Source: Acidobacteriota bacterium (GTDB lineage: Bacteria; Acidobacteriota; Terriglobia; Terriglobales; Acidobacteriaceae). Taken from it: a DNA stretch of 64,000 nucleotides. Positions 33,010 to 43,580 of the stretch are shown here, piece by piece; position 1 is the stretch's first letter, and every line of letters starts with the position of its first letter. A program made the translations under genes and the position numbers. A model generated the notes under the pieces. It saw only the letters and a list, made by a program, of their open reading frames with translations, searched no databases and had not been told where the DNA came from. The stretch spans positions 1 through 64,000 of the forward strand of contig JAJYSV010000005.1 in assembly GCA_021793405.1 (NCBI GenBank), written 5' to 3'.

Positions 33010-34524
33010 ATGAAGATAGGTCAACTAAAAATATTGCCTGGCGCGTTGATGGTGGCTCTGATGCTGTCGGCGGCGGCCGTCGCACAAGTCTATACCAGCC
33101 CCACTGTTGCGCCCGACACCGTGTATGGCAGCGTGACTGGGGGGCCGGCGATGCCAGATGTTCTGCCTCTGTCGCTCGATGACGCCATCCGTCGTGGTTT
33201 GCGCTTCAATCTGCAGACTGTTCTGGCCATGCAGGATCAGGACATTGCCTCAGGAGAACGCCTCGAAGCCATCAATTACCTGTCGCCGACTGTCACCTGG
33301 GAAGCGAAACGCAGCAGACTTCAGATCAATCTGGCGGCGGAGGGTTTCAACTCCAAACTTATCAAGAGCTTCCCGCCAAGCTTAATTCCCCCGGCCGATC
33401 TCTCCAGCATCCCAACGGTGGTTACCGTCGACGCAGTCGTCGCCCAAGCCGATCTGGATCAGACGCTTTTCGATTTGCATTCGCTGGAACTGTACCGCGC
33501 GGCCAAACAAGAGATTCGAGCCGTCGACTATGGCTACCAGTCGGCCCGAGGCGCGGTCATCCAGACGGTGGCTGACTCATACCTCCAGGCTTTGGCGGCG
33601 GCGGCAAATGTGGCCAATGCCCAGGGGCTACTGGCCACCAACAAGGAGATTCTACGGCAGGCCACACTCGAACATCAGGCCGGAGTCGTGCCCAAGCTGG
33701 ACGAACTGCGCGCTCGTGTCCAGTACCAGCAGCAGGAGCAAGTGGTCATCGCACAGCAAAACGCGTTTGAAAAAGCGAAGATCACGTTGAACCGACAAAT
33801 TGGACTTCCCGCCGATCAGGAAATCCAATTGACCGACACGACGCCCTATGCGGACCTGCGGATGATCCCGCTCGATCAGGCGCTGCGGATGGCTTATGCC
33901 AATCGCCAGGAATATCTGCGTCTCCAGGCGGAACTGCGCTCGGCCCAATATCAAAGCCGCGCTGCCCGCGACGAACGTTTACCAACACTCAGTTTCAAAG
34001 GGAACTACGGCGTGACCGGAACGGTCGGAAGCATTTATCACGGAACGTTTCTGGCTCAGGGGACGCTGAACATTCCGCTGTTTCGGGAAGCGCAATTCCG
34101 CGGCGACCGCGATGTTGCCGATGCAGCTACCCGCAACGCGATGTCGCAGCTCGCCAACTTCCGGCAGCAGATTGAAGCAGAGATTCGCGACAATATGCTC
34201 GACGTGGCTTCCGCGCGGCAGTTGGTCACCGTTGCCCGCAGCAACGTCGATTTGAGCCGCACATCTCTGGATGATGCGACAGACCGTTTTCGCAACGGTA
34301 TCGACAACGATCTTCCTGTCGTCGAGGCACAGTCCTCTCTGGCCGCCGCGGAGGCGCAACTGGTCAACAGCCTGTACCAATACAACATAGCGAAACTCGC
34401 TCTCGCCCGAAGTCTCGGGATAATCGATCGCGAATACCGCGCTTACCTGGGCAGACCTGCGGATGCGGCCCAGTCCGTCGATCCCCAGTCCGCCGATCGT
34501 ACTGTCCGCGCGGCGGTTCGCTGA
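33010..34524 (+). CDS. TolC-family outer-membrane channel protein
   Basis: 504 residues with a signal peptide (ends AAAVAQ) and two OEP/TolC repeats, each starting with the typical motif: LSLDDAIRRGLRFNLQTVLA near residue 55 and LDQALRMAYANRQEYLRLQAEL near residue 290. Long amphipathic helices with Ala/Gln/Asn heptads follow each. TolC proteins form trimeric exit ducts for tripartite efflux pumps or type I secretion. No membrane-fusion protein or inner-membrane pump is adjacent, so the partner must be encoded elsewhere. No lipobox cysteine is visible. Confidence 0.9.
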   Translation: MKIGQLKILPGALMVALMLSAAAVAQVYTSPTVAPDTVYGSVTGGPAMPDVLPLSLDDAIRRGLRFNLQTVLAMQDQDIASGERLEAINYLSPTVTWEAKRSRLQINLAAEGFNSKLIKSFPPSLIPPADLSSIPTVVTVDAVVAQADLDQTLFDLHSLELYRAAKQEIRAVDYGYQSARGAVIQTVADSYLQALAAAANVANAQGLLATNKEILRQATLEHQAGVVPKLDELRARVQYQQQEQVVIAQQNAFEKAKITLNRQIGLPADQEIQLTDTTPYADLRMIPLDQALRMAYANRQEYLRLQAELRSAQYQSRAARDERLPTLSFKGNYGVTGTVGSIYHGTFLAQGTLNIPLFREAQFRGDRDVADAATRNAMSQLANFRQQIEAEIRDNMLDVASARQLVTVARSNVDLSRTSLDDATDRFRNGIDNDLPVVEAQSSLAAAEAQLVNSLYQYNIAKLALARSLGIIDREYRAYLGRPADAAQSVDPQSADRTVRAAVR

Positions 34525-34569
34525 CGTGCAAGTCTCGTCGAACGCAGCAATACTGAAAGGGAAAACCAC

Positions 34570-34707
34570 ATGGAGATGCGTGTGATCGGATCGTCTCAAT
34601 TGGAATTCATCGGCTTACACCCCTTTGTCCGGGTTGGCGATCCAGGCTTGGTTGATCGTAACGCCATCCTATCCGCCGCTCAATTGATCTCGAAAGGAAT
34701 TGCCTGA
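34570..34707 (+). CDS. 45-residue ORF translationally coupled to zwf, unknown
   Basis: ATG 34570 is preceded by AAAGGGA at a spacing of about eight bases and runs 45 codons (begins [19 protein letters not shown]) to a TGA that overlaps the zwf ATG as TGATG. The ribosome site is better placed than most in this window, and zwf itself has only AAAGGA inside this ORF. I recognise no domain and see no membrane segment or signal peptide. It could be a leader peptide setting zwf translation or a real small protein. Confidence 0.45.
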   Translation: MEMRVIGSSQLEFIGLHPFVRVGDPGLVDRNAILSAAQLISKGIA

Positions 34708-36107
34708 TGGCTGACTCCCATTCCGACGCGCTGGTACTCTTCGGTGTGACCGGTGATCTTGCCCACAAGATGATTTTTCCGGCGCTCTACGCAATGGTGA
34801 AACGAGGCACCCTCGATGTTCCGGTCATCGGCGTTGCCTTTCCCAAGTGGACGATGGCGCGACTGTATCAGAGAGTGACGGACAGCATTCGGCATGGGGG
34901 CGGGATCGATAACAAACGCGCGCTTCAGAAGCTGCTGTCTCTGTTTCAGTACGTCAGCGGAGATTACAACGACCCAGCCACGTTTGCCGCGATTAAGACG
35001 GCGCTGGGCAGTGCCCGTCGCCCCGCGTACTATCTGGCCATTCCGCCAGCGCTTTTCGGAACAGTGATCCAAGGGCTCGGCTCCGCACACCTGGCCGACC
35101 ATGCCCGCGTCATTGTCGAAAAACCATTTGGACGCGATCTTGCCTCGGCACGGGAGCTGAACCGGATCGCCCAGTCCGTGTTCCCTGAAGATTCGATCTT
35201 CCGCATCGATCACTACCTCGGGAAAGAGGCGATCATGAACATCCTCTATTTCCGCTTCGCCAATTCGTTTTTGGAGCCGATCTGGAACCGCAACTACATC
35301 GCCAGTGTCCAGATCACTCTGGCAGAGAATTTCGGCGTGGGAGACCGTGGCGCCTTCTACGAAACCGCTGGCTGCCTGCGCGACGTGATCCAGAATCACC
35401 TCTTCCAGATCGTCGCGCTCCTCGCGATGGAGCCGCCCTGCGGCAGGGACTTTGGGGCCGTGCAGGCCGAGAAAGCGAAAGTATTTAAGGCCATGCGCCC
35501 ACTTCAACCCAATGACCTGGTACGCGGTCAGTACGTCGGCTACCGCAAGGCGCCGGATGTGACGAAGAATTCCGATGTCGAGACTTTCTGCGCTTTACGG
35601 CTCTCCATCGATTCCTGGCGTTGGGACGGCGTGCCCTGGTACCTGCGTTCCGGTAAGTATCTCGCCGATACCGCGACCGAAATCCTGGTGGAATTGAAGC
35701 CACCGCCGCAAAGACTGTTCGCCGACTCTGTGTCTGCCGCTGAACGGTCCAACTATCTGCGCTTTCGGCTTGCCCCCGCTGCGGCAATTGCCCTTGCGGC
35801 TCGCGTCAAGCTTGCAGGCGAGGAATTTACGGGCGAGATGCGAGAACTCTATTTATCCGAAGAACAGCCGGGAGAGGAAGCGCCTTACGAACGTCTGCTA
35901 GGCGATGCCATGATGGGCGATGGAGCGCTCTTCACTCGTGAGGACTCCGTAGAGGCTGCCTGGGCGGTTGTCGATCCGGTTCTGAAGAGTCATCATCGCG
36001 TCCGACCGTACCGACGCGGCAGTTGGGGTCCGAAAGATGCCGACGCCATCATTGCCGCGGACGGTGGTTGGCACAATCCCATCTTGACCAGGACCTCGGG
36101 CGGATAA
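34707..36107 (+). CDS. zwf: glucose-6-phosphate 1-dehydrogenase
   Basis: Oxidises glucose 6-phosphate to 6-phosphogluconolactone with NADP or NAD, the entry to the oxidative pentose phosphate pathway. Coenzyme loop [11 protein letters not shown] at residues 10-20, KPFGRD near 140, and the active-site signature RIDHYLGKE near 170 with its catalytic His and substrate lysine, then [12 protein letters not shown] and [17 protein letters not shown]. The 466-residue length is normal. gnd and pgl are not adjacent. ATG 34707 overlaps the stop of the 45-residue ORF. Confidence 0.95.
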   Translation: MADSHSDALVLFGVTGDLAHKMIFPALYAMVKRGTLDVPVIGVAFPKWTMARLYQRVTDSIRHGGGIDNKRALQKLLSLFQYVSGDYNDPATFAAIKTALGSARRPAYYLAIPPALFGTVIQGLGSAHLADHARVIVEKPFGRDLASARELNRIAQSVFPEDSIFRIDHYLGKEAIMNILYFRFANSFLEPIWNRNYIASVQITLAENFGVGDRGAFYETAGCLRDVIQNHLFQIVALLAMEPPCGRDFGAVQAEKAKVFKAMRPLQPNDLVRGQYVGYRKAPDVTKNSDVETFCALRLSIDSWRWDGVPWYLRSGKYLADTATEILVELKPPPQRLFADSVSAAERSNYLRFRLAPAAAIALAARVKLAGEEFTGEMRELYLSEEQPGEEAPYERLLGDAMMGDGALFTREDSVEAAWAVVDPVLKSHHRVRPYRRGSWGPKDADAIIAADGGWHNPILTRTSGG

Positions 36108-36209
36108 GCGACCGGCCACCCATTTCAAAAGGAAGCGGACCGAACCTGGGCAAGATCGCAGTGTCGCGCGGGCATATCCGGTGGAAACAACCCCACTAGA
36201 ATATTATGT

Positions 36210-37328
36210 GTGCTGGTTCGTGATTTTCATTATGATTTGCCGGCGGAGCGGATCGCGCAACAGCCGCTCCGGGACCGAGCAGCCTCGCGTATGCTCGTGT
36301 TGGATCGCGCCACGGGTGCGGTGCACGACACTTACTTCCGCGATTTCCCACAGCGACTGCAACCCGGCGATTTGCTGGTGATCAATGACACCCGCGTGCT
36401 GCCGGCTAGATTGTTCGCTCGCCGCGCTGGAATCCATGCCCAGCCCATCAGTCCTCACAATCCAGCGGCAAAGCAGTACTTGCACGGCGTTGTCGAGGTT
36501 CTCCTGACCGAGCAACACGCGCCTCTGGAATGGAGCGCGCTGGTCCATCTTGGCCGAAAATTGCCCGTGGGCGAGCGCCTGTCCTTTTTTGCGCCGGACG
36601 AGCACGAAGCAGCTTCCGCCGCGGTCCCGCTGCTGACTGCCGAGATTGTCGGACGCGGAGAATTTGGTGAGCGCCGATTGCGCTTTAGTCCGGTCGCCGA
36701 TTTTTATGCCATTTTGGACCGCATCGGACACATGCCGTTGCCGCCCTACATTCATCGCGACGACGAACTATCCGATCGCGATCGCTACCAGACCGTTTTT
36801 GCATCCGCGCGAGGGTCTGTAGCCGCTCCTACTGCCGGCCTGCACTTCACGCCGGAGATTCTGTCAGCGATTCGCGCCCGCGGGGTGGAAATCGCCGGCT
36901 TGACACTGCACGTCGGCCTGGGAACATTTCAGCCGGTCCGCGTCGAGCATCTGGAAGAAATCAGATTGCACACCGAACGGTATACGCTGCCGGAGCCGAC
37001 CGCGCTAGCGGTAAATCTAGCGCGGCGAGAAGGTCGTCGCGTCATCGCGGTTGGCACCACGACGGTTCGCACCTTGGAACACTGCGCGCGCCAGGCCGAA
37101 AATGGGGAACTCCGTGCCCATTCCGGGGAAACGCAGATCTTTATCTCTCCCGGCTATCAATTTCGTATCGTCCGCGGACTGTTGACAAATTTCCACTTGC
37201 CGCAATCGACACTCCTGATGCTGGTGTGCGCATTCGGCGGCACGGAGAAGGTCCTCGCAGCATACAATCACGCGGTCGCTGAGAAATATCGCTTCTTTTC
37301 CTATGGCGATTGCATGTTCCTGGCGTAA
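36210..37328 (+). CDS. queA: S-adenosylmethionine:tRNA ribosyltransferase-isomerase
   Basis: Converts 7-aminomethyl-7-deazaguanine in tRNA to epoxyqueuosine, using the ribosyl group of SAM. The 372 residues show [15 protein letters not shown] at the start, [30 protein letters not shown] and [19 protein letters not shown], all QueA signatures. The start is GTG 36210, giving [11 protein letters not shown]; a TATTAT hexamer lies immediately upstream (36203-36208), so transcription may begin very close to the start codon. It joins queD, queE and queC elsewhere in the window; tgt and queG/queH were not seen. Confidence 0.95.
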   Translation: MLVRDFHYDLPAERIAQQPLRDRAASRMLVLDRATGAVHDTYFRDFPQRLQPGDLLVINDTRVLPARLFARRAGIHAQPISPHNPAAKQYLHGVVEVLLTEQHAPLEWSALVHLGRKLPVGERLSFFAPDEHEAASAAVPLLTAEIVGRGEFGERRLRFSPVADFYAILDRIGHMPLPPYIHRDDELSDRDRYQTVFASARGSVAAPTAGLHFTPEILSAIRARGVEIAGLTLHVGLGTFQPVRVEHLEEIRLHTERYTLPEPTALAVNLARREGRRVIAVGTTTVRTLEHCARQAENGELRAHSGETQIFISPGYQFRIVRGLLTNFHLPQSTLLMLVCAFGGTEKVLAAYNHAVAEKYRFFSYGDCMFLA

Positions 37329-37360
37329 CGGCGTCAGTAGTTTCGATAGACTCGATAGAG

Positions 37361-40138
37361 ATGGCCAGCCCGCCGACCAAGCCCGCCGTATTTCTGCTCG
37401 ACACCATGGGGTTCATCTTTCGCGCCTACCACGCCATGCAGCGGCAACGCCCCATGTCGACGCGGACTGGCATTCCCACCGCAGCCGTGTACGTCTTTGT
37501 GAACATGCTGAATCGCTTGCGGAAAGATTTCAAGCCCGAGTATTTAGCCGCTGTGTTTGACGTGAGTACACCGGTATTTCGCGATGCACGCGCCAAAGAT
37601 CTGAAGATCCGAAAATTCAACAGCGCCACGCAGTCTTTCGATGAAGTGGAGTACGCAGGTTACAAAGCCAATCGTGCCGAGATGCCGCTGGATTTGGCGC
37701 AGCAGATTCCCTACATTCGCCGCGCACTCGAGGCCCTGCGGATTCCCATGCTGCAGCAGGAAGGTTTCGAGGCCGACGATGTGATCGGCACCCTCACGCA
37801 ACAGGCGTCCAATCTGGGACATCCCGTGTATATCGTGTCGAATGACAAGGACATGATGCAGTTGGTGGGCGACAACGTATTCGTATTGAATCCCGCGAAA
37901 GATAATCTGGTTCTCGATCGTGCCGGTGTCATTGCTGCGCTGGGAGTGCCACCGGAGCAAGTCGTCGATGTGATGGCTTTGCGTGGCGATTCCATCGACA
38001 ACATTCCTGGCGCGCCCGGCATTGGTGATAAAGGCTCTGTCGAGTTGATCCAGCAGTTTGGCAGCGTCGAATCCGCGCTGGATCATGCGGACGATGTCAA
38101 ACGCAAAACCTACCGCGAATCGCTCTTGAATAACCGCGATACGGTCCTGCTAAGCAAGGAACTGGTAACGATCCACTGTAGCGTTCCTCTGGAATTGAAT
38201 CTGCAGCAACTGCAAACTCAGCCGCCCGATCCCATCGCTTGCCGCGATTTGTTTACGGAGCTCGAATTTACAACTCTGATCAAAGAGTTGGGTGTAGGGG
38301 AGAAGCCAAGGCAATCGGCAGAGCTTGTCCTGCAGCCGACGATCGAGGAACTCCGAGAACTGCTGGCTGCGGCCCGCGCGGGGACCCTGACAGTCGCCAG
38401 TGAACATGCAGCGACGCAGGAATCCGAACCAGACGAGGAGGAAGCAGCCGAACCGGAGCCCGCGCAACAGACACTTTCGCTGCTCGATGCAATCGACTCG
38501 GTAGAGAGCGCGCTGCAAAATGCCGCTCCGAACAAGATCCCAGCGCCATCCTTGTTTACGTTGGGATTGGCAGCTGACGATAGCAAAGCATTGCGCGTGC
38601 GTTTTGAAGGGGAAGCGGCCACTCTTCTTCGCGCCGTGCTGGAAGACGCGACTCTGCCGAAGTCTCTCCACGATCTCAAGGCGCTGTTGCGCGCTACGCA
38701 GGCGCATGGCATTCACCTCGCAGGCGTGCGCGATGACCTGATGCTCTACTCCTACTTGCTGAATCCGACGCATGCCACTCACCGTCTGGCCGATGTTGCC
38801 GCACGCTTCGACAATCAGTCACTGGGCGGCGAGGGAGAGCAGGCACTGCCGATGGCCGCGGCGACCATCGCGCGTCTCGCGCCGCAACTGCGGCGGGCGG
38901 TCGAAGATTCTGATACCTTGAATGTCTACGAAACCATCGATCTTCCGCTGACACCCATTCTGCTCGATATGGAAGAAGCCGGTGTCCGCATCGATTCCGC
39001 GTATCTGCAGCGCATCTCCGAGCGATTGGGGGAACAGATGCAGGCGCTGGCGGAATGCATTTACGGTAATTGCGGTCATCGTTTCAACATCAACTCTCCC
39101 AAGCAACTCGGTGATGTGCTGTTCAACAAGATGGCTTTGCCGAAGCCTGTCAAATATGGCCGTGGCAAAGTGGTCTCTACTGCGCAGGATGTTCTGGAGG
39201 AGCTGGCCGAGAATCACGAAGCGCCGCGCCTGGTGCTCGAGTATCGCCAGCTCGCCAAATTGAAATCGAATTACTCCGACAGCCTGCCTCTGCTCGCGGA
39301 CGCTCAACACCGCGTACACACAACTTTCAATGCTGTGGGCACGGCCACGGGGCGTCTCTCGTCCACCAATCCTAACCTGCAAAATATTCCCATTCGCACT
39401 GAACTGGGCCGCGAGATTCGCGCCGCATTCGTGCCCGCGGATGGCAATGTTCTGCTTTCAGCGGATTATTCGCAGATCGAGTTGCGCCTGATGGCCCACT
39501 TCTCTGAAGATCCGCTGCTGTTGAAGGCGTATCGCGAGCATGTCGACATCCACACGCTGACAGCGTCTGAGGTTTTTGGCGTTCCCATCGATCGAATGGA
39601 TAAAGAGACGCGCAATCGCGCCAAGGCCGTCAATTTCGGCATCGTGTATGGCATCTCGCCGTTCGGCCTGGCGCAGCAATTGAATATTGAGCCCAGCGAG
39701 GCCCGCGTCTATATCGATCGTTATTTCGAACGCTATAGCGGAGTGAAGGCGTTCATCGAGCAAACGCTGGAGCAAGTGCGACGGACGCAAAGCGTGCGCA
39801 CTCTCTTCGGTCGCGTCCGTCCCATCCCCGACATCAGCAGCCGCAATGCCAATATGCGCGGATTTTCCGAGCGCACCGCGATCAACACGCCGTTGCAGGG
39901 AACCGCCGCGGACCTGATCAAGCTGGCCATGATTCGCATCGCGCGCGAACTTTGCGAGCAAAAACTGCGCACAAAAATGGTCTTGCAGGTCCACGATGAA
40001 CTCGTCTTCGATGTTCCCAGGGAAGAAGTCGATGAGGTGCGGGAGCGCGTGCGCCAAGCCATGGAGCAGGTGATCGAACTGAAAGTACCCATTATTGCCG
40101 ACGTCGCTGTCGGCCCCAATTGGCGCGATCTCCAATAA
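37361..40138 (+). CDS. polA: DNA polymerase I with inactive-looking proofreading domain
   Basis: 925 residues in three parts. Residues 8-290 are the 5'-3' exonuclease (DTMGFIFRAYHA, GYKANRAEMP, EGFEADDVIGTL, SNDKDMMQL, GDSIDNIPGAPGIGDKG). Residues about 320-540 correspond to the 3'-5' exonuclease fold, but the Asp-x-Glu of Exo I is missing, replaced by an acidic linker, and the Exo II aspartate is not seen in HDLKALL. The polymerase domain has motif A DYSQIELR, motif B RAKAVNFGIVYG and motif C VHDELVFDV. Loss of proofreading also occurs in Taq-like enzymes. ATG 37361 is preferred over the in-frame 37310 inside queA. Confidence 0.95.
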   Translation: MASPPTKPAVFLLDTMGFIFRAYHAMQRQRPMSTRTGIPTAAVYVFVNMLNRLRKDFKPEYLAAVFDVSTPVFRDARAKDLKIRKFNSATQSFDEVEYAGYKANRAEMPLDLAQQIPYIRRALEALRIPMLQQEGFEADDVIGTLTQQASNLGHPVYIVSNDKDMMQLVGDNVFVLNPAKDNLVLDRAGVIAALGVPPEQVVDVMALRGDSIDNIPGAPGIGDKGSVELIQQFGSVESALDHADDVKRKTYRESLLNNRDTVLLSKELVTIHCSVPLELNLQQLQTQPPDPIACRDLFTELEFTTLIKELGVGEKPRQSAELVLQPTIEELRELLAAARAGTLTVASEHAATQESEPDEEEAAEPEPAQQTLSLLDAIDSVESALQNAAPNKIPAPSLFTLGLAADDSKALRVRFEGEAATLLRAVLEDATLPKSLHDLKALLRATQAHGIHLAGVRDDLMLYSYLLNPTHATHRLADVAARFDNQSLGGEGEQALPMAAATIARLAPQLRRAVEDSDTLNVYETIDLPLTPILLDMEEAGVRIDSAYLQRISERLGEQMQALAECIYGNCGHRFNINSPKQLGDVLFNKMALPKPVKYGRGKVVSTAQDVLEELAENHEAPRLVLEYRQLAKLKSNYSDSLPLLADAQHRVHTTFNAVGTATGRLSSTNPNLQNIPIRTELGREIRAAFVPADGNVLLSADYSQIELRLMAHFSEDPLLLKAYREHVDIHTLTASEVFGVPIDRMDKETRNRAKAVNFGIVYGISPFGLAQQLNIEPSEARVYIDRYFERYSGVKAFIEQTLEQVRRTQSVRTLFGRVRPIPDISSRNANMRGFSERTAINTPLQGTAADLIKLAMIRIARELCEQKLRTKMVLQVHDELVFDVPREEVDEVRERVRQAMEQVIELKVPIIADVAVGPNWRDLQ

Positions 40139-40185
40139 AACTCATTTCAGCCAATGCAGTTGCGCTCTTGAAGTGTGTGCAGAAA

Positions 40186-41535
40186 TCAGACACCCAGCTC
40201 GGCGCGAATGGCCTCCGCAATGCGTTCCGCATGCCGTCGCATTATCTGCTCTGACTCGGCCTCAATCATAACTCGGGCCAGCGCCTCGGTCCCGGAATAG
40301 CGGACGACAACCCGTCCGTTCCCGTGCAATTCCAGGTCCGCGTCGCGGATGGCGGCGACCACGTTAGGCAGCGTCTCCAAAGGCTGTTTTTCCCGTACGC
40401 GGACATTCACGATCACCTGCGGGAACACCTTCAAATCCAGGGTGAGGGCCGCCAGCGACTCACCGGAGCGTTGCACAATATCAAGAACAAGCAGCGCGGT
40501 CAACAAGCCATCACCGGTGGTGCTGCGATCCAGGAAAAGCATGTGGCCTGACTGTTCTCCACCCAGGACCGCGCCATGCTTCTGCATCTCTTCCAGCACA
40601 TATTTATCGCCAACCGGCGCGCGCAGCATTTTGATTTGATCTGTCCGGAGAGCGGCTTCCAAGCCCATATTGGACATGGTGGTAGCGACCACCAGATTCG
40701 CTTTCAGCAGACCGCGGGTGTGCAAATCGCGCGCCGCGATCAGCAGAACAGCATCGCCATTCACCACTTTCCCATGCTCGTCGGCAAATAAGGCACGGTC
40801 TGCGTCGCCGTCAAAGGTCATGCCAAAGTCAGCTTTTCGCGCCAGAACTTCTTGGGCGACGACCTCAGGATGAAGCGCGCCGCAATGGTCATTAATATTG
40901 CGGCCATTCGGACAAACATGGGTCAAAAGGATGTCGCCGCCAAAGTGCGCCAGGAGTGGAGGCGCAATCGCACTCGCCGCGCCATTGGCGCAATCAACCA
41001 CAATCGTCTTGCCGTCCAGGCGCAGATCTGGCACTTGTTCGCGCAAAAATTGGATGTACGCCGCCGGTAGGGAAGGATCCAGCTCCAACGCCTCGGCCTT
41101 GGGAAAATCAGGTTCATGGTTCTCCGCAAGGCTGGCAAAAATTTCATGCTCAATGGCCAGCTCGACCGCATCGGCCAATTTATAGCCGTCGCCGCCAAAG
41201 ATTTTGATCCCGTTGTCTTCCCAGGGGTTGTGCGAAGCGGAAATGACAATGCCTGCCGTGAATCCTCGAATTCGCGCCAGGTAAGCCACTCCGGGTGTTG
41301 GAATTACTCCGGCGCTGGTCGTTTCCGCGCCGCCCTGGCGCAGACCGTGGCTCAGCACGGCGGCAATTTCGGTGCTGGATTCGCGGGTATCCATGCCGAT
41401 CAGCACGCTCGGATTCGACCGGTGTTTGCGCAGCGAATGTGCCACGGCCTGTCCGATCGCGTAAACAGTTTTTCTGTCGAGTGGGTACCGCCCGGCGACG
41501 CCGCGAATTCCATCCGTTCCAAAAAGTTTTCTCAT
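40186..41535 (-). CDS. glmM: phosphoglucosamine mutase
   Basis: Interconverts glucosamine 6- and 1-phosphate for UDP-GlcNAc, hence peptidoglycan and LPS. 449 residues: FGTDGIRGVAG at the start, the phosphoserine loop ISASHNP with Ser101, Mg-binding FDGDADR, substrate loop GGEQSGH and C-terminal phosphate loop RYSGTEALARVMIEA. Its ATG overlaps the xseA stop by four bases. Convergent with polA across 47 bases that contain no obvious terminator. Confidence 0.96.
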   Translation of the reverse strand: MRKLFGTDGIRGVAGRYPLDRKTVYAIGQAVAHSLRKHRSNPSVLIGMDTRESSTEIAAVLSHGLRQGGAETTSAGVIPTPGVAYLARIRGFTAGIVISASHNPWEDNGIKIFGGDGYKLADAVELAIEHEIFASLAENHEPDFPKAEALELDPSLPAAYIQFLREQVPDLRLDGKTIVVDCANGAASAIAPPLLAHFGGDILLTHVCPNGRNINDHCGALHPEVVAQEVLARKADFGMTFDGDADRALFADEHGKVVNGDAVLLIAARDLHTRGLLKANLVVATTMSNMGLEAALRTDQIKMLRAPVGDKYVLEEMQKHGAVLGGEQSGHMLFLDRSTTGDGLLTALLVLDIVQRSGESLAALTLDLKVFPQVIVNVRVREKQPLETLPNVVAAIRDADLELHGNGRVVVRYSGTEALARVMIEAESEQIMRRHAERIAEAIRAELGV

Positions 41536-43037
41536 CGTTTCCTGGGAGGATTTTCCTTCGTTTTCATTTCTGCTTCCGAATCTCGATCGATGACACTTGC
41601 GTGCGCCTGTCCGCGCGCGAATCGAAGCCGCAACAGATCGCCTGCATCGAGACTTTGCGAAGTTTTGATCAAGCTGCCATTGTCGTCATACACCAACGCG
41701 TAGCCGCGGTCCAGAACCGCCAGCGGCGAAAGCGCCAGCAACCTGTCACTGGCTCGGCTGCTGCGCGTGCGGCAGCGTTCCGAATAGGTATTCCAGGCGC
41801 GGGTTAATCCCATATCGAACGCTCGGAGACGTTCCCCATGCAGACTCATCTGCCGGCGAACGTCCTGTTGCATCAGGTGCGCCTGTGCCATACGGATGCG
41901 CCGATCGGCAGCCACGCGCATTCTTTCCCAGGACGACTCCAGTCGAAAGCGTAATTCATCGACGCGCTGTGCGCGTCGCGCCAGTCCATGCTGTACACCG
42001 GCGAACACGACCGCCGCATTCAATTGCGCGAACCGCTGCCGAGCCTGCATTCTCTGGTATGCAACCGCTCGGACCATCCGCGCCGCCAACATTTCCAGAT
42101 ATTCTTCTATGCGATATTGCGCGTCGGTGATGATCTCGGCAGCAGCCGAAGGCGTGGGAGCGCGCAGGTCCGCAACAAAATCCGCAATCGTAAAGTCCGT
42201 CTCATGCCCAATGGCGGAGACCACTGGAATTGCCGACGCCGCGATCGCTCGCGCCACGCCCTCGCTGTTGAAAGCGGCCAGATCTTCGAGCGACCCGCCG
42301 CCTCGGGCCACGACCAGCACGTCGACGCAAGGATTCTTCTGAAACCACGCCAGCGCGTCCACCACTTCACTGGCAGCCGCCTCTCCTTGCACAGCCACCG
42401 GATACAACAGGACATGTGCTCTGGAGTGGCGCCGTGCAAGAACATTCAGAATGTCGTGAACGACCGCGCCCTTGGACGAAGTAATGACGCCGATCGTGCG
42501 CGGATACGTCGGTAGAGGACGTTTTCTATTCGTCTCGAACAGTCCTTCCTCTTTCAAGACCGCGTAGAGCTGTTCGAACGCGAGCTGAAGCGATCCCTTG
42601 CCGCGTGGTTGCATGGACTCCGCGACGAGTTGCAGTTGCCCACGATCCTCGTAGACAGAGATACCGCCACGCACCTGCACTTCGAGTCCGTCTTTCAAGC
42701 TGAATTTCAGCAGCCGCGCTTTGCCGCGAAATAGCACCACCGGCAACTGGCTCTGGTCGTCCTTTAGGGTGAAATAGATGTGCCCGGAGGAAGCCTGGCG
42801 AAGATTGGAAATCTCCCCTTCCACTCGCAGATCGCGATATTCTTTCTCCACGTGGCCGCGAATTTCCGCTACCAACTCCTTCACTTTCCAGGGTGGGCGC
42901 GCCAGATCGCTCGAGATCGCATCTGGAGCGGCGGCTGGAAACAGCAAATCCATCTGCGGGCGCGAAGCGCTCGCCGTTGCGGACGGACGCAGGTCCCACG
43001 GCGCTTTGTTCCGTGATGATTTCAGTGACGGACTCAT
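41532..43037 (-). CDS. xseA: exodeoxyribonuclease VII large subunit
   Basis: Catalytic subunit of the single-strand exonuclease that cuts DNA to oligonucleotides. An N-terminal OB fold (VKELVAEIRGHVEKEYRDLRVEGEISNLR, near residues 50-140) is followed by the catalytic region with GVITSSKGAVVHDIL, VVARGGGSLEDLAAFN and SAIGHETDFTIADFVAD, then a long coiled coil and a C-terminal segment. The first 45 residues are rich in Ser, Arg and Pro and may be an overlong start; codon 29 is an alternative ATG. The small subunit xseB was not seen. Confidence 0.94.
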   Translation of the reverse strand: MSPSLKSSRNKAPWDLRPSATASASRPQMDLLFPAAAPDAISSDLARPPWKVKELVAEIRGHVEKEYRDLRVEGEISNLRQASSGHIYFTLKDDQSQLPVVLFRGKARLLKFSLKDGLEVQVRGGISVYEDRGQLQLVAESMQPRGKGSLQLAFEQLYAVLKEEGLFETNRKRPLPTYPRTIGVITSSKGAVVHDILNVLARRHSRAHVLLYPVAVQGEAAASEVVDALAWFQKNPCVDVLVVARGGGSLEDLAAFNSEGVARAIAASAIPVVSAIGHETDFTIADFVADLRAPTPSAAAEIITDAQYRIEEYLEMLAARMVRAVAYQRMQARQRFAQLNAAVVFAGVQHGLARRAQRVDELRFRLESSWERMRVAADRRIRMAQAHLMQQDVRRQMSLHGERLRAFDMGLTRAWNTYSERCRTRSSRASDRLLALSPLAVLDRGYALVYDDNGSLIKTSQSLDAGDLLRLRFARGQAHASVIDRDSEAEMKTKENPPRKR

Positions 43038-43163
43038 ATTTAGGTTCTCAACGAGACTCGAAACTCGCCTCGATCAACCGACTGCCCGCGCAATGGGGGA
43101 TGTCGGCTTCAAACGATGAGTCTAGCATTGCGTCGCCGGCCGTTGATCTAACAAAACTGCTTC

Positions 43164-43388
43164 CTAGCGCCGCCAGCGGTTCAGCAGATAGAGCAGGAAT
43201 GAAAGAATCGCGCTCAACAGAAGGCACGTAGTGAACGGGAAGTAGACGGAGGACCTCTTACCTCTCCATGCGAAGTCACCCGGCAAACGTCCCAGCGGCA
43301 AACCAAACTTTTCCGCCGCCAGTACGAAGACGCCCAGGACCGCAATGAAAACCCCCTCGTAGATTAGCAAGCGTCCGAGTCCTTGCAT
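43164..43388 (-). CDS. DUF2905 small membrane protein
   Basis: 74 residues with two transmembrane helices flanking the LPLGRLPGDFAWRGKR loop, the family signature of DUF2905. Function unknown; often found beside DNA-repair or queA genes in other bacteria. Starts at ATG 43388, back to back with the channel gene over 192 gene-free bases. Confidence 0.85.
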   Translation of the reverse strand: MQGLGRLLIYEGVFIAVLGVFVLAAEKFGLPLGRLPGDFAWRGKRSSVYFPFTTCLLLSAILSFLLYLLNRWRR

Positions 43389-43580
43389 CCATTCCAGTGT
43401 AGGCCTGCGTAGCCGCGCCCGCTTGCACAGGCTTTATAGTTGAGAATGTTGCACAGCACGCGTGCCTCCTCCAGCAGTAAGGCAGACGGCGCAGACATCG
43501 TCATGATTCGGCTGAGTGCCGGGTGAGCGAAATCTTTGCGGAGCAACGCAAGTCGTGATTGAATCGGGTGGAGACCTTCC

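Noticed and set aside
37343-37360. Tandem 9-base repeat TCGATAGAC/TCGATAGAG just before the polA start
   Set aside because: Too short and imperfect to call a regulatory site; likely chance.
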